A stretch of DNA of 22,503 nucleotides from CAIWHR01 sp040007035 (GTDB lineage: Bacteria > Pseudomonadota > Gammaproteobacteria > Burkholderiales > Casimicrobiaceae): assembly GCA_040007035.1 (NCBI GenBank), contig JBDTVU010000049.1, positions 1 through 22,503 on the forward strand, written 5' to 3'. A model generated the notes under the pieces. It did no database searches. It was not told where the DNA came from and saw nothing but the letters and a program-made list of their open reading frames with translations. Numbering within the stretch: the stretch's first letter is position 1; each line of letters begins with the position of its first letter. This document shows, piece by piece, positions 6,740 to 14,219 of the stretch. The translations under genes and the position numbers were made by a program.

Positions 6740-6756
6740 GTTTCCGGGAGTCCGCC

Positions 6757-8664
6757 ATGCCGAACATCCGCCTGCCCGACGGCTCGATCAAGCCGTTCGA
6801 CGTCCCCGTCACCGTTGCCCAGATCGCCGCCTCGATCGGCCCCGGGCTCGCCAAGGCCGCGCTCGCCGGCAAGGTCGACGGCAAGCTCGTCGACACGTCG
6901 TACCTCGTCGACCGCGACGCCGACGTCGCCATCGTCACCGACAAGGACGCCGAGGGCCTCGGCGTCATCCGCCATTCGACCGCGCACCTCCTCGCCTATG
7001 CGGTGAAGGAGCTGTTCCCGGACGCGCAGGTGACGATCGGCCCGGTGATCGAGGACGGCTTCTATTACGATTTCTCGTTCAGGCGGCCGTTCACGCCCGA
7101 GGACCTCGTCGCGATCGAAGCGAAGATGACTGAACTGGCGAAGAAGGATGAACCGGTCGTCCGCTCGCTGATGCCGCGCGACGACGCCGTCGCGCACTTC
7201 AAGTCGATCGGCGAGCACTACAAGGCCGAGATCATCGCGTCGATCCCCTCGAACGAGGACATCTCGCTCTACACCGAAGGCCGGTTCACCGACCTCTGCC
7301 GCGGTCCGCACGTGCCGTCGACGGGCAAGCTCCGCGTATTCAAGCTGATGAAGCTCGCCGGCGCGTACTGGCGCGGCGATTCGCGCAACGAGATGCTGCA
7401 GCGGATCTACGGCACCGCGTGGACGAAGAAGGAGGACCTCGACGCATATCTCACACGGATCGAGGAAGCCGAGAAGCGCGACCACCGTCGTCTGGGTCGC
7501 CAGCTCGATCTCTACCACCTGCAGGACGAGGCGCCGGGGATGGTGTTCTGGCACCCGAAGGGCTGGTCGATCTGGCAGCAGGTCGAGCAGTACATGCGCC
7601 GCGTCTATCAGGACAACGGCTACCAGGAAGTGAAGTGTCCGCAGATCCTCGACCGGTCGCTGTGGGAGAAATCCGGTCACTGGGAGAACTACAAGGACAA
7701 CATGTTCACGACGGAGTCGGAAAAGCGCGACTTCGCGATCAAGCCGATGAACTGCCCGGGCCACGTCCAGGTGTTCAATTCGAACCTGCGCAGCTACCGC
7801 GAACTGCCGCTGCGCTACGGCGAGTTCGGCGCCTGCCACCGCAACGAGCCGTCCGGCGCGCTGCACGGGATCATGCGGGTCCGCGCCTTCACCCAGGACG
7901 ATGGCCACATCTTCTGCGCCGAGGAGCAGATCGAGCCGGAATGCACGGCGTTCCACCGGCTGTCGTTCGACGTCTATCGCGACTTCGGCTTCACCGACAT
8001 CGCCGTCAAGCTCGCGCTGCGCCCGGAACAGCGGATCGGTGCCGACGAGCAGTGGGAAAAGGCCGAGGAAGCGCTGCGCGGCGCGCTGCGCGCCAGCGGT
8101 GCGCAATGGACCGAACTGCCGGGCGAGGGGGCGTTCTACGGCCCAAAGATCGAATACCACCTGAAGGACTCGATCGGGCGCTCCTGGCAGGTCGGCACGA
8201 TGCAGGTCGACTTCCAGATGCCGGGCCGGCTGGGTGCCCAGTACGTGGCCGAGGACAACACCCGGAAGACGCCCGTCATGCTCCACCGGGCGATTGTCGG
8301 GTCACTGGAGCGGTTCATCGGGATCCTGGTCGAGCACTACGCCGGGGCGCTGCCGGTCTGGCTCGCCCCGGTCCAGGCGGTCGTCCTCACGATCACCGAC
8401 CGCCAAGCCACCTACGCCCGGGAGGTCGAGGCCAGGCTGAAGGCGGCCGGACTGCGGGTGGCGGCCGATTTGCGCAATGAGAAAATTAACTATAAAATTC
8501 GGGAACATAGCCTGCAAAAGTTGCCGTACCAGTTGATCGTCGGCGACAAGGAAATGCAGGCTGGACAGGTAGCCGTGCGAACCCGTGGCGGCGAGGATCT
8601 GGGGGCGATGCCCGTGGAGTCCTTGCTCGGACGCCTTCGCGAGGAGGCGGCAGCGCGACGCTGA
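6757..8664 (+). CDS. thrS: Threonyl-tRNA synthetase
   Basis: A 635-residue class II synthetase (E. coli 642) that charges tRNA-Thr in the cytoplasm. In order it has a TGS domain (1-60), an editing domain with HSTAH (His73 and His77) and the TDLCRGPHVPSTGKL segment (from about 178), the catalytic core, and a C-terminal anticodon-binding domain. The zinc ligands that recognise threonine are all present: Cys333 in NCPGH, His384 in DDGHIF and His510 in MLHRAI, at the spacing of E. coli Cys334, His385 and His511. Motif 2 appears as FGACHRNEPSGALHGIMRVR. ATG 6757 has GGGAG at 6746-6750 region upstream. Near its 3' end (about 8476-8510) codon use turns unusually AT-rich, where an internal infC promoter may lie. 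Confidence 0.98.
   Translation: MPNIRLPDGSIKPFDVPVTVAQIAASIGPGLAKAALAGKVDGKLVDTSYLVDRDADVAIVTDKDAEGLGVIRHSTAHLLAYAVKELFPDAQVTIGPVIEDGFYYDFSFRRPFTPEDLVAIEAKMTELAKKDEPVVRSLMPRDDAVAHFKSIGEHYKAEIIASIPSNEDISLYTEGRFTDLCRGPHVPSTGKLRVFKLMKLAGAYWRGDSRNEMLQRIYGTAWTKKEDLDAYLTRIEEAEKRDHRRLGRQLDLYHLQDEAPGMVFWHPKGWSIWQQVEQYMRRVYQDNGYQEVKCPQILDRSLWEKSGHWENYKDNMFTTESEKRDFAIKPMNCPGHVQVFNSNLRSYRELPLRYGEFGACHRNEPSGALHGIMRVRAFTQDDGHIFCAEEQIEPECTAFHRLSFDVYRDFGFTDIAVKLALRPEQRIGADEQWEKAEEALRGALRASGAQWTELPGEGAFYGPKIEYHLKDSIGRSWQVGTMQVDFQMPGRLGAQYVAEDNTRKTPVMLHRAIVGSLERFIGILVEHYAGALPVWLAPVQAVVLTITDRQATYAREVEARLKAAGLRVAADLRNEKINYKIREHSLQKLPYQLIVGDKEMQAGQVAVRTRGGEDLGAMPVESLLGRLREEAAARR
8470..8498 (+). promoter_or_regulatory. 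Possible internal promoter for infC within thrS
   Basis: TTGCGC (8470-8475) and TAAAAT (8493-8498) are 17 bases apart, and an overlapping TATAAA lies at 8491-8496. The region stands out because several consecutive thrS codons end in A or T (GAG AAA ATT AAC TAT AAA ATT) in a gene that otherwise nearly always uses G or C. E. coli also starts infC transcripts inside thrS. Promoter function is inferred. Confidence 0.4.
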
Positions 8665-8733
8665 CATCGGTCAGGCGGTCGCGAAGCCAGGCGGGCGGCA
8701 CGGTTTGTTTTTTGATTACATGGAGATTCAGCG

Positions 8734-9333
8734 ATAGCCCAAGACAAAGCACAGCGGATCAACGGCGAGATCAACTCTCCCGAAATCCGCCTGGTTGGTG
8801 AAGAAGGCGAGCAGCTCGGCATCGTGACGCTGGTGGAAGCCATCGCCAAGGCCGAGGCAGCGGAACTCGATCTGGTCGAGATCGCGCCGATGGCCAAGCC
8901 CCCGGTATGCCGGATCATGGATTTCGGCAAGTTCAAGTACCGGGAGGCCAAGAAGCAGCATGAGGCCAAGCTCAAGCTGAAGCAGATCCAGGTCAAGGAA
9001 GTGAAGTTCCGGCCCGGCACCGACGAAGGCGACTATCAGATCAAGTTGCGAAACCTGATCCGGTTCTTGGGCGAAGGCGACAAGGCCAAGATCACGCTTC
9101 GTTTCCGCGGGCGCGAAATGGCGCACCAGGAGTTCGGGGTGCGCCTGCTGGAGCGGATCCGCAACGATCTCGAACCGCATTGCGTGGTCGAGTCGTGGCC
9201 GCGGCTCGAGGGACGGCAGATGGTGATGCTGCTGGCCCCGAAGAAAGTGGTACCGAAGACCCATCACCCGACGAAGCCCGAAGCCGGTAGCAAAGTCTCT
9301 CCTCCGGAGAGCACCGCCGTGGGCAGCAAATAA
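8734..9333 (+). CDS. infC: Translation initiation factor IF-3, starting at a rare ATA codon
   Basis: A 199-residue protein (E. coli 180). IF-3 binds the 30S subunit, keeps it apart from 50S and rejects non-standard start codons. Family motifs are INGEINSPEIRLVGEEGEQL, VEIAPMAKPPVCRIMDFGKF and the linker KYREAKKQHEAKLKLKQIQV, then the C-domain RFRGREMAHQEFG. Homology begins at AQDKAQRINGE, and the only sensible start is ATA 8734, eight bases after GGAG (8722-8725). Upstream in frame there is only TTA CAT GGA GAT TCA GCG after a stop at 8713. Rare starts (usually AUU) are the basis of IF-3 autoregulation, so ATA probably serves the same purpose. GTG 8824 would lose a conserved N-terminal region. 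Compared with E. coli, the C-terminus has about 15 extra polar residues. Confidence 0.95.
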   Translation: MAQDKAQRINGEINSPEIRLVGEEGEQLGIVTLVEAIAKAEAAELDLVEIAPMAKPPVCRIMDFGKFKYREAKKQHEAKLKLKQIQVKEVKFRPGTDEGDYQIKLRNLIRFLGEGDKAKITLRFRGREMAHQEFGVRLLERIRNDLEPHCVVESWPRLEGRQMVMLLAPKKVVPKTHHPTKPEAGSKVSPPESTAVGSK

Positions 9334-9343
9334 GGGAGCAGTC

Positions 9344-9541
9344 ATGCCCAAGATGAAGACGAAGTCGGGCGCCAAGAAGCGCTTCCGCGTCCGCGCAGGC
9401 GGCAGCGTGAAACGGGCGCAGGCGTTCAAGCGCCACATCCTCACCAAGAAGACCACCAAGAGCAAACGGCAGCTCCGCGGCACCACCGGCGTCCACAGCA
9501 CCAATGCGGACTCGGTGCGGGCCATGATGCCCTACGCGTAA
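9344..9541 (+). CDS. rpmI: 50S ribosomal protein L35
   Basis: A 65-residue, highly basic protein, MPKMKTKSGAKKRFRVRAGG at the start, the standard L35 sequence and length. It is a small component of the large ribosomal subunit. GGGAG (9333-9337) precedes ATG 9344. It sits between infC and rplT as in nearly all proteobacteria. In E. coli, L20 represses rpmI and rplT by binding the message upstream of rpmI; whether that holds here cannot be read by eye. Confidence 0.98.
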   Translation: MPKMKTKSGAKKRFRVRAGGSVKRAQAFKRHILTKKTTKSKRQLRGTTGVHSTNADSVRAMMPYA

Positions 9542-9553
9542 CGGAGACCCGCC

Positions 9554-9910
9554 ATGCCCCGAGTCAAACGTGGTGTGACCGCCCGCGCGCGGCACAAGAA
9601 GGTCCTCGCCCAGGCCAAGGGATTCCGCGGCCGTCGCAACGCCGTCTACCGCATCGCCAAGGAAGCGGTGATGAAGGCCGGCCAGTACGCATACCGCGAC
9701 CGGCGGGTCAAGAAGCGTGAATTCCGGGCGCTGTGGATTGCCCGGATCAACGCCGCCGTGCGCGAGCTCGGCATGAGCTACAGCGTGTTCATGAACGGCC
9801 TGAAGAAGGCGTCGATCGACATCGACCGCAAGGTGCTGGCCGACCTGGCCGTCCACGACAAGGCAGCGTTTACCCGGATCGCGGAGCAGGCCAAAGCCTC
9901 TCTGGCCTGA
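9554..9910 (+). CDS. rplT: 50S ribosomal protein L20
   Basis: A 118-residue protein with the L20 N-terminus MPRVKRGVTARARHKKVLAQ and the KGFRGRRNAVYRIAKEAVMK helix, exactly the family length. L20 binds 23S rRNA early in 50S assembly and is an autogenous translational repressor in enteric bacteria. GGAG at 9542-9545 precedes ATG 9554. It is followed after 17 bases by a strong intrinsic terminator hairpin, so much transcription probably ends here. Confidence 0.98.
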   Translation: MPRVKRGVTARARHKKVLAQAKGFRGRRNAVYRIAKEAVMKAGQYAYRDRRVKKREFRALWIARINAAVRELGMSYSVFMNGLKKASIDIDRKVLADLAVHDKAAFTRIAEQAKASLA

Positions 9911-9927
9911 TCCGGCGCGAGAAACCG

Positions 9928-9958
9928 AGGGAGGCGCGAACCGCCTCCCTTTTTTTTT
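9928..9958 (+). terminator. Intrinsic terminator between rplT and pheS
   Basis: A nine-pair stem, A9928 to G9936 with C9942 to T9950 (core GGGAGGCG / CGCCTCCC), has a 5-base loop and runs into nine T (9950-9958). It separates the initiation factor and ribosomal protein genes from pheST. In E. coli this gap holds the pheM leader peptide and attenuator; no Phe-rich leader ORF is visible here. Confidence 0.92.
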
Positions 9959-9962
9959 GAAC

Positions 9963-9984
9963 GCCGGCAGCCCGCGCTGCCGGC
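9963..9984 (+). repeat. Second hairpin just upstream of pheS
   Basis: GCCGGCAGC (9963-9971) is the exact reverse complement of GCTGCCGGC (9976-9984), with a 4-base loop and no U run. It starts 4 bases after the T run of the terminator and ends 17 bases before the pheS ATG. It could stabilise the 5' end of a pheS message or affect ribosome access. Confidence 0.7.
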
Positions 9985-10001
9985 CACGACGCAAAGCCTC
10001 G

Positions 10002-10985
10002 ATGAACGAACTCGACCGGATCGTCGCCGCCGCCATCGCCGAATTCGCCGCCGCCAGCGACCCGGCCGCACTGGAGAACGCGAAGGCGAGGTACGTCGGC
10101 AAGGCGGGTGCGCTGACCGACCTGCTGAAGTCGCTGGGCAAGCTTCCCGCCGCCGAGCGTCCCGCCGCGGGCGCCGCGATCAACGAGACGAAGGTGAAGC
10201 TCGAAGCGGCGCTCGCCGCTCGCCGCGACGCGCTTGCCGACGACCGGCAGCAGCGCCAGCTCGCCGCCGACGCGCTCGACGTCTCGCTGCCCGGCCGTGG
10301 CCGCGGCAGCGGCGGCCTGCACCCGCTGACAAGGACGCTGGAGCGCATCGAAAGCCTGTTCCGCTCGCTCGGATTCGCGGTCGCCGACGGTCCCGAGATC
10401 GAGGACGACTTCCACAACTTCACCGCGCTCAACACGCCGGAAAACCACCCGGCGCGGTCGATGCACGACACGTTCTACGTCGACGGCGGCCGGCTGCTGC
10501 GCACCCACACGTCGCCGGTGCAGGTCCGCTACATGGAAACGCACGCGCCGCCGATCAAGATCATCGCCCCGGGTCGCGTCTATCGCGTCGACAGCGACGC
10601 GACGCACTCGCCGATGTTCCATCAGGTCGAAGGCCTGTGGATCGCCGAGGACGTCTCGTTCGCCGATCTCAAGGGCGTGTTCACCGAGTTCCTGCGCAAC
10701 TTCTTCGAGCGCGACGATCTGAAGGTGCGGTTCCGGCCGTCGTTCTTCCCGTTCACCGAGCCGTCCGCCGAGATCGACATGAGCTTCGGCGACGGCTGGC
10801 TCGAGATCGCCGGCTCGGGACAGGTCCACCCGAACGTGCTCGAGGCCGTCGGCATCGACCCGCAGCGCTACCAGGGCTTCGCCTTCGGCATGGGCGCCGA
10901 CCGGCTGACGATGCTGCGCTACGGCGTCAATGACCTGCGGCTCTTCTATGAAAACGACCTGCGCTTTCTCCGGCAATTCGCGTGA
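10002..10985 (+). CDS. pheS: Phenylalanyl-tRNA synthetase alpha subunit
   Basis: A 327-residue class II catalytic subunit, the same length as E. coli PheS, forming an alpha2-beta2 enzyme with PheT. It has an N-terminal coiled coil (1-85), then the class II core. Visible motifs are HPLTRTLERIESLFRSLGF, the FHNFTALNTPENHPARSMHD segment, LLRTHTSPVQVRYM, the motif 2 region GRVYRVDSDATHSPMFHQVE, and motif 3 FGMGADRLTMLRYGVNDLRL near the end. ATG 10002 was chosen by alignment with the family; a TTG at 9957 lies in the terminator T run and is unlikely. No good Shine-Dalgarno is seen. pheT follows 12 bases after the stop. Confidence 0.98.
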   Translation: MNELDRIVAAAIAEFAAASDPAALENAKARYVGKAGALTDLLKSLGKLPAAERPAAGAAINETKVKLEAALAARRDALADDRQQRQLAADALDVSLPGRGRGSGGLHPLTRTLERIESLFRSLGFAVADGPEIEDDFHNFTALNTPENHPARSMHDTFYVDGGRLLRTHTSPVQVRYMETHAPPIKIIAPGRVYRVDSDATHSPMFHQVEGLWIAEDVSFADLKGVFTEFLRNFFERDDLKVRFRPSFFPFTEPSAEIDMSFGDGWLEIAGSGQVHPNVLEAVGIDPQRYQGFAFGMGADRLTMLRYGVNDLRLFYENDLRFLRQFA

Positions 10986-10997
10986 GGCGATGAGTCG

Positions 10998-13370
10998 ATG
11001 AAATTCTCCGAACGCTGGCTTCGCACGCTCGTCGATCCGCCGATCGGAACGGCTGAGCTGTGCGAGCGGCTGACGATGGCGGGGCTCGAGGTCGAGGCGG
11101 CAACGCCGGCGGCGCCGCCGTTCGCGGGCGTCGTCGTGGCGTCGATCGATGCTGTCGCGCCGCACCCGAACGCCGACCGGCTGCGCGTCTGCACCGTCGA
11201 CGCTGGCGCCGGCGCGCCGCTGACAATCGTCTGCGGCGCACCCAACGCCGCCGCGGGGATGAAGGTCCCCTGCGCGACGGTCGGTGCAGTGCTGCCCGGC
11301 GGCCTCGCGATCCGCAAGGCCGCAGTGCGCGGCGTCGAGTCGAGCGGGATGTTGTGCTCGGCGAACGAGCTCGGTATCGCCGACGATGCGTCCGGCCTCC
11401 TCCCGCTGCCCGCGGACGCCAGGGTCGGCGCCGACGTGCGCGATGCGCTGGCGCTCGACGACACGCTCATCACGCTGAAGCTCACGCCCAACCGCGCCGA
11501 CTGCCTGTCGCTGCTGGGCATCGCCCGCGAAGTCGCCGCCGTCACCAGTGCGGCCGTCAACGCCCCCGCGATCGGCGTCGTGCCGGTGACCGCCACGCGC
11601 ACGCGCCGCGTCGTCGTCGTCGACTTCACCGCCTGCCCGCGCTTCGCCAGCCGCACGCTCGAGGGCATCGACCCGACGGCGCCGACGCCGGCGTGGATGA
11701 AGGAGCGGCTGGAGCGCAGCGGCATCCGCTCGATCTCGGCCGTCGTCGACGTCACCAACTACGTGATGCTTGAACTCGGCCAGCCGATGCACGCCTACGA
11801 CGACCGGCTGCTCGACGGCGACATCGTCGTCCGCTTCGCGCGGAGCGGGGAAACGCTGACGCTGCTGAACGGGCAGACGCTCGCGCTCGAGCCGGACCTG
11901 CTGCTGGTGGCAGACCGGAAGAAGCCGCTGGGGCTCGCCGGCATCATGGGTGGCGAGCACTCGGGCATCAACGACACCACGACGGCCGTCTTCCTCGAAG
12001 CCGCGTTCTGGAATCCGGCCGTGATCCAGGGCAAGTCACGGCGGCTCGGGTTCGCCAGCGACGCCGGCTACCGCTTCGAGCGCGGCGTCGACTTCGCCGG
12101 ATGTGCGCGCGCGATCGAGCGGGCAACGCAACTGATCGTTGAGATCTGCGGCGGCCGCGCAGGCCCTCTGGGTGACGAGCGCGGCGAATTCCCGACGCGC
12201 AGTCCGGTGCGTGTGCGCCCGGCCCGCGTCGCGCGGCTGCTCGGCATTGCGCTCACCGCCGATGCAATCGCCGCGCTGTTCGACCGGCTGGGCCTCGCGC
12301 ACACCCGCGACGGCAATGCATTCGTCGTCACGCCGCCGTCGTTCCGCTTCGATCTCGCCATCGAGGAAGACTTCGTCGAGGAAATCGCCCGCCTCCACGG
12401 CTACGACGCGATCCCCGCAACGCCTTCGGCGCACGTCCAGACGATGCTGGCCGATCCGGAAACCGCACTTCCGATCGCTACGCTGAAGCGCTGCCTGGTC
12501 GGCCGCGAGTGGCAGGAGGCGATCACCTTCAGCTTTGTCAGTTCCGCATGGGAGGCGGCGCTGTTCCCCGACCGCGACGCCAGCGCGGCGCCGATTGCGG
12601 TGCTGAATCCGATCGCCAGCCACCTCGACGTCATGCGTACGACGCTGGCAGGCGGCCTGATCGACGTGCTGCGCACCAATCTCGCCCGGAAGCAGGAGCG
12701 CGTTCGCATCTTCGAGGCCGGCCGCTGCTTCCTGCGCGCCGATGCCGGCGACGACCAACCGCTGCGCATCGGGGGCCTCGCGTACGGCGACGCCGAGCCG
12801 GAGCAATGGGGAGTGCCGAAGCGCTCGGTCGACTTCTACGACGTCAAGGGCGATCTCGAGGCGCTGGCCGCGCCGCTGAGACTGGCAACCGGGCGCGGCG
12901 CGCATCCGGCGCTGCATCCAGGCCGCGCGGCAAGCGTCCTCGTCGATGGCATGCCGGTCGGCTGGCTCGGGGAGCTGCACCCACGCCTGGTCAAGCATTT
13001 CGATCTGCCGCGAGCGCCGGTCCTGTTCGAGCTCGACCTGGCGCCGCTGACCGCGCGCGCGTTGCCGATGGCGCGCCCGGTGTCGCGATTGCCGGCGGTA
13101 CGGCGCGACTTGGCCGTCGTCGTCGACGACACGCTGGCCGCCGGCGAAGTCGTCGCGGCGCTGGACGCGGCAAAGCCGCCGCGGGTGGAGGCAATTCGCC
13201 TTTTCGACGTCTATCGTGGTGCCGGTTTGTCGGAGGGCAAAAAAAGCCTTGCGATTCTGGTGCTTATGCAGGATACTGAACGTACTTTGACGGACGCCGA
13301 CATCGACGCGACCGTAGCGGAATTGCTGCGGGTCCTGAAAGATCGGTTCGGCGCCACGCTTCGCCAGTAG
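10998..13370 (+). CDS. pheT: Phenylalanyl-tRNA synthetase beta subunit
   Basis: A 790-residue protein (E. coli 795). It has an N-terminal tRNA-binding OB domain (about 40-150, with VDAVAPHPNADRLRVCTVDA), the B3/B4 editing region (about 210-390, with VVDVTNYVMLELGQPMHAYD), the B5 domain (about 400-470), a catalytic-like domain and the C-terminal FDX-ACB domain (about 695-790, starting SRLPAVRRDLAVVVDD). The beta subunit binds tRNA-Phe and edits Tyr-tRNA-Phe. It lies directly after pheS and before ihfA. The last 50 codons include an AT-richer stretch that may hold the ihfA promoter. Confidence 0.98.
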   Translation: MKFSERWLRTLVDPPIGTAELCERLTMAGLEVEAATPAAPPFAGVVVASIDAVAPHPNADRLRVCTVDAGAGAPLTIVCGAPNAAAGMKVPCATVGAVLPGGLAIRKAAVRGVESSGMLCSANELGIADDASGLLPLPADARVGADVRDALALDDTLITLKLTPNRADCLSLLGIAREVAAVTSAAVNAPAIGVVPVTATRTRRVVVVDFTACPRFASRTLEGIDPTAPTPAWMKERLERSGIRSISAVVDVTNYVMLELGQPMHAYDDRLLDGDIVVRFARSGETLTLLNGQTLALEPDLLLVADRKKPLGLAGIMGGEHSGINDTTTAVFLEAAFWNPAVIQGKSRRLGFASDAGYRFERGVDFAGCARAIERATQLIVEICGGRAGPLGDERGEFPTRSPVRVRPARVARLLGIALTADAIAALFDRLGLAHTRDGNAFVVTPPSFRFDLAIEEDFVEEIARLHGYDAIPATPSAHVQTMLADPETALPIATLKRCLVGREWQEAITFSFVSSAWEAALFPDRDASAAPIAVLNPIASHLDVMRTTLAGGLIDVLRTNLARKQERVRIFEAGRCFLRADAGDDQPLRIGGLAYGDAEPEQWGVPKRSVDFYDVKGDLEALAAPLRLATGRGAHPALHPGRAASVLVDGMPVGWLGELHPRLVKHFDLPRAPVLFELDLAPLTARALPMARPVSRLPAVRRDLAVVVDDTLAAGEVVAALDAAKPPRVEAIRLFDVYRGAGLSEGKKSLAILVLMQDTERTLTDADIDATVAELLRVLKDRFGATLRQ
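13249..13277 (+). promoter_or_regulatory. Possible ihfA promoter inside the 3' end of pheT
   Basis: TTGCGA (13249-13254) and GATACT (13272-13277) are spaced by 17 bases, four of six matches each. The surrounding pheT codons (about 13237-13300) end in A or T unusually often. In E. coli the IHF alpha gene is also driven from a promoter within pheT. The match is moderate and function is inferred. Confidence 0.3.
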
Positions 13371-13378
13371 GGCCTCCG

Positions 13379-13687
13379 ATGACGCTCACCAAAGCTGAAC
13401 TCGCCGACTTGCTCTTCGAGCAGCTTGGTCTCAACAAGCGTGAGGCCAAGGACATGGTCGAGCGCTTTTTCGAAGAGATCCGCATTGCGCTCGAACGTGG
13501 CGAAGCGGTGAAGCTCTCCGGTTTCGGCAATTTCCAGCTGCGCGAAAAGCCGCAGCGCCCGGGTCGCAACCCCAAGACCGGCGAGGAAATCCCGATTACT
13601 GCCCGCCGCGTCGTGACGTTCCACGCAAGCCAGAAACTGAAGGCAATGGTCGAAGCCGCGAACCATGCCGGAACACAGCCGAGCTAA
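13379..13687 (+). CDS. ihfA: Integration host factor alpha subunit
   Basis: A 102-residue HU/IHF-family protein (E. coli 99). It bends DNA as a dimer with IHF beta and assists promoters, recombination and replication. Typical features are MTLTKAELADLLFEQLGLNK at the start, KLSGFGNFQLREKPQRPGRN (the beta-arm signature) with PKTGEEIPITARRVVTF, and the C-terminal helix ASQKLKAMVE. Alpha rather than beta is supported by the pheT neighbour and the NKREAKDMVERFF segment. IHF often helps sigma-54 promoters by bending DNA, which could matter for the candidate sigma-54 sites of the nearby rpf genes. It overlaps the next gene by 23 bases. Confidence 0.97.
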   Translation: MTLTKAELADLLFEQLGLNKREAKDMVERFFEEIRIALERGEAVKLSGFGNFQLREKPQRPGRNPKTGEEIPITARRVVTFHASQKLKAMVEAANHAGTQPS

Positions 13688-14108
13688 GGCCGAGCTGCCA
13701 CCGATCCCCGCCAAGCGGTATTTCACCATCGGCGAGGTCAGTGACCTGTGTGCGGTCAAACCGCATGTGCTCCGGTACTGGGAGCAGGAGTTTACGCAGC
13801 TGAAGCCGGTGAAGCGCCGCGGCAACCGGCGCTACTACCAGCATCACGAGGTGCTGCTGATCCGGCGGATCCGCGACCTCCTGTACGAGCAAGGCTTCAC
13901 GATCAACGGCGCGCGGCATCGGCTGGAAACCGAAACCGCGCCGCCCGGCCGAATCGCGGCGCACTCCCCGGCGCTGCTGGGCCAGGCCGCGGCGGCGGCG
14001 CCCGCGCCGGCAATCCGGACCGCACGGGCGCCGTCCGGCGCGCTGTCCGATGACCAAATACGGCAGGAACTGGAACAAATACGGCAGCTGCTAGGCCCAG
14101 ATCGCTGA
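13665..14108 (+). CDS. MerR-family transcriptional regulator
   Basis: A 147-residue protein. The winged helix-turn-helix is seen at about residues 17-85: KRYFTIGEVSDLCAVKPHVL, then RYWEQEFTQLKPVKRRGNRR and YYQHHEVLLIRRIRDLLYEQ. The C-terminal part is short, rich in Ala and Pro, then helical (SDDQIRQELEQIRQLL). There are no Cys residues placed as in metal-sensing MerR proteins (only Cys29 is in the DNA-binding part). This small MerR-like regulator regularly follows ihfA in proteobacteria. Its targets are not known to me. ATG 13665 lies inside ihfA, so translation is probably coupled. Confidence 0.88.
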   Translation: MPEHSRAKAELPPIPAKRYFTIGEVSDLCAVKPHVLRYWEQEFTQLKPVKRRGNRRYYQHHEVLLIRRIRDLLYEQGFTINGARHRLETETAPPGRIAAHSPALLGQAAAAAPAPAIRTARAPSGALSDDQIRQELEQIRQLLGPDR

Positions 14109-14114
14109 AACGGC

Positions 14115-14120
14115 TACAAT
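14115..14120 (+). promoter_or_regulatory. -10 element of tRNA-Pro
   Basis: TACAAT (14115-14120) lies 14 bases before the tRNA-Pro 5' end, at the usual distance for a tRNA promoter. The region 17 bases upstream (TAGGCC) does not resemble a -35 box, so strength is uncertain. Confidence 0.45.
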
Positions 14121-14133
14121 TTCATGTTTCGGT

Positions 14134-14210
14134 CGGGGCGTAGCGCAGCCTGGTAGCGCACCTGCATGGGGTGCAGGGGGTCGGAAGTTCGAATCTTCTC
14201 GCCCCGACCA
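14134..14210 (+). tRNA. tRNA-Pro (anticodon GGG)
   Basis: A 77-base cloverleaf. The acceptor stem is CGGGGCG (14134-14140) with CGCCCCG (14200-14206), discriminator A, encoded CCA (14208-14210). The anticodon stem is CCTGC/GCAGG around loop ATGGGGT (anticodon GGG, reading CCC), and the T loop is TTCGAAT. The C1-G72 pair is typical of bacterial tRNA-Pro. Confidence 0.97.
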
Positions 14211-14219
14211 CAAGATGCA

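Noticed and set aside
9092..11960. Minus-strand frames of 459 and 696 codons opposite rplT, pheS and pheT
   Set aside because: They cover strongly conserved plus-strand genes, have low-complexity composition and no family motifs.
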